Assembly: GCA_002731775.1 (NCBI GenBank)
Contig: PCCP01000110.1
Coordinates: 1 to 64,000 of the forward strand
Direction: 5' to 3'
Length of the DNA stretch: 64,000 nt
Source: Gammaproteobacteria bacterium
GTDB taxonomy: Bacteria; Pseudomonadota; Gammaproteobacteria; Pseudomonadales; Pseudohongiellaceae
Under the pieces are notes generated by a model, which worked only from the letters and a program-made list of their open reading frames with translations, was not told the origin of the DNA and ran no database searches. The position numbers were made by a program, and so were the translations under genes. Positions within the stretch are counted from its first letter, which is position 1. Every line of letters begins with the position of its first letter. Below, piece after piece: positions 63,600 through 64,000 of this stretch.

Positions 63600-63623
63600 G
63601 GGGACAGGCTCGAATCTGTCCCC
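63600..63623. repeat. GGGGACAG / CTGTCCCC hairpin
   Basis: Perfect eight-base arms with an eight-base loop lie nine bases after the hydrolase stop codon. The arms match the outer ends of the element at 56715-56791. It may terminate transcription or be a short member of a dispersed REP-like family. Confidence 0.6.
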
Positions 63624-63636
63624 GCTTTCTGCAATA

Positions 63637-63744
63637 TACCGGAAGCAGGATGGCGAAGTAGTCAGAAGTATCCTGTTGTCCTGGTTGATCACTCTACCTG
63701 TTGCTGCCCTGACAAGTGCCGTGGTCTATGCGCTGATCGCCTAA
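63637..63744 (+). pseudogene. 3' remnant of a PiT-family phosphate transporter gene
   Basis: An open frame with no start ends at TAA 63742-63744 and reads VVRSILLSWLITLPVAALTSA followed by VVYALIA. The W-I-T-L-P-V-A pattern in a final hydrophobic helix is typical of the extreme C terminus of PiT phosphate permeases. Only about 35 codons remain, next to a GGGGACAG hairpin. The rest of the gene has been lost or displaced. Confidence 0.45.
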
Positions 63745-63942
63745 ACTGCTTCACTACTTGTCAGCAACCTTTTTCCCAACGATGTTTTTCTTAGATTTAT
63801 CTCGGCAAGGAGTGATATTGCAGCCTAAGTTGTAATTAAGTTTTACAAGTTATGGTCAATTTAAGGCGTTTGTGCCGATAATCCCTGCACCTAACTGCTG
63901 TCTTTGGCGTCAATAAGTGAGTAATCACAGGATCCCTGCATA

Positions 63943-64000
63943 ATGATGTTGAATTTCCGAAAACTGACGCTATCCGCGTCTATCGCAGTGTTTACCTGCA
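63943..64000 (+). CDS. 5' end of an exported protein, cut by the window edge
   Basis: ATG 63943 (or 63946) opens a frame that runs off the window. Its first 19 residues, MMLNFRKLTLSASIAVFTC, form a typical signal-peptide start with a basic residue and a hydrophobic core. The AT-rich 200 bases upstream would hold its promoter. The product cannot be named. Confidence 0.5.
   Translation, partial: MMLNFRKLTLSASIAVFTC

Noticed and set aside
1-64000. CRISPR arrays, tRNA or rRNA genes, prophage
   Set aside because: No regularly spaced direct repeats, cloverleaf-like sequences, rRNA signatures or phage structural genes were seen by reading; a dedicated tRNA scan was not possible.

Overview
The window reads as chromosome from a free-living, probably marine or aquatic Gammaproteobacterium with a Gram-negative envelope. 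Evidence: two TonB-dependent receptors, a porin, many lipoprotein and Tat signals, ATP-type PEP carboxykinase, Uup, and gene families (DUF6152, DUF6644-like, PQQ dehydrogenases, heme c/copper proteins) common in oligotrophic marine gammaproteobacteria. The exact lineage cannot be fixed from the sequence. I see no rRNA, tRNA, CRISPR array, prophage or intact transposase.

Layout. 1-1020: an IS3-type transposase remnant and paired inverted repeats around a small split-barrel-like gene. 1034-3361: a DUF6644-like membrane pair, then a secreted hypothetical and a DUF6152 protein on the minus strand. 3575-12531: the most distinctive locus, a tightly packed minus-strand operon (membrane protein, ExbB/MotA-type channel, DUF2149, a secreted CobN-like chelatase, a propeller-like lipoprotein) divergent from a BtuB/HmuR-like receptor. 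It matches the Hmu-type heme dechelation systems of Bacteroidota. 12915-14643: VOC protein and alpha/beta hydrolase. 14773-17768: a lipoprotein with two TonB C-terminal domains and a second receptor. 17890-18735: decayed genes. 18808-19740: a PETase/cutinase-like secreted hydrolase.

19934-27299: diheme cytochrome c with a quinoprotein dehydrogenase, an acylase, and a second PQQ enzyme. 27642-31326: pckA and uup. 31514-40360: porin, DUF1330, P460-like cytochrome, two tandem PQQ lipoproteins, MscS and a START protein. 40774-47758: a glyoxylate/hydroxyacid module (class V aminotransferase, GntP permease, Tat-exported D-threonine-aldolase-like enzyme, FAD/FeS 2-hydroxyacid dehydrogenase). 48632-53868: multicopper oxidase, a molybdenum-storage-protein pair (MosB-like, MosA-like), a lectin-like lipoprotein and a cyclase. 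54003-63590: TPR-like and NHL proteins, a Tat-exported two-subunit molybdenum hydroxylase, a heme c/PHM-like copper protein with a secreted partner, and a serine beta-lactamase-family hydrolase. The window ends with a PiT transporter remnant and the first codons of another exported protein.

Taken together the region is dominated by periplasmic and outer-membrane oxidation, hydrolysis and uptake: quinoproteins feeding cytochromes c, molybdenum and copper enzymes, and metal or tetrapyrrole acquisition. Four PQQ enzymes lie within about 18 kb, but no PQQ biosynthesis genes are present here.
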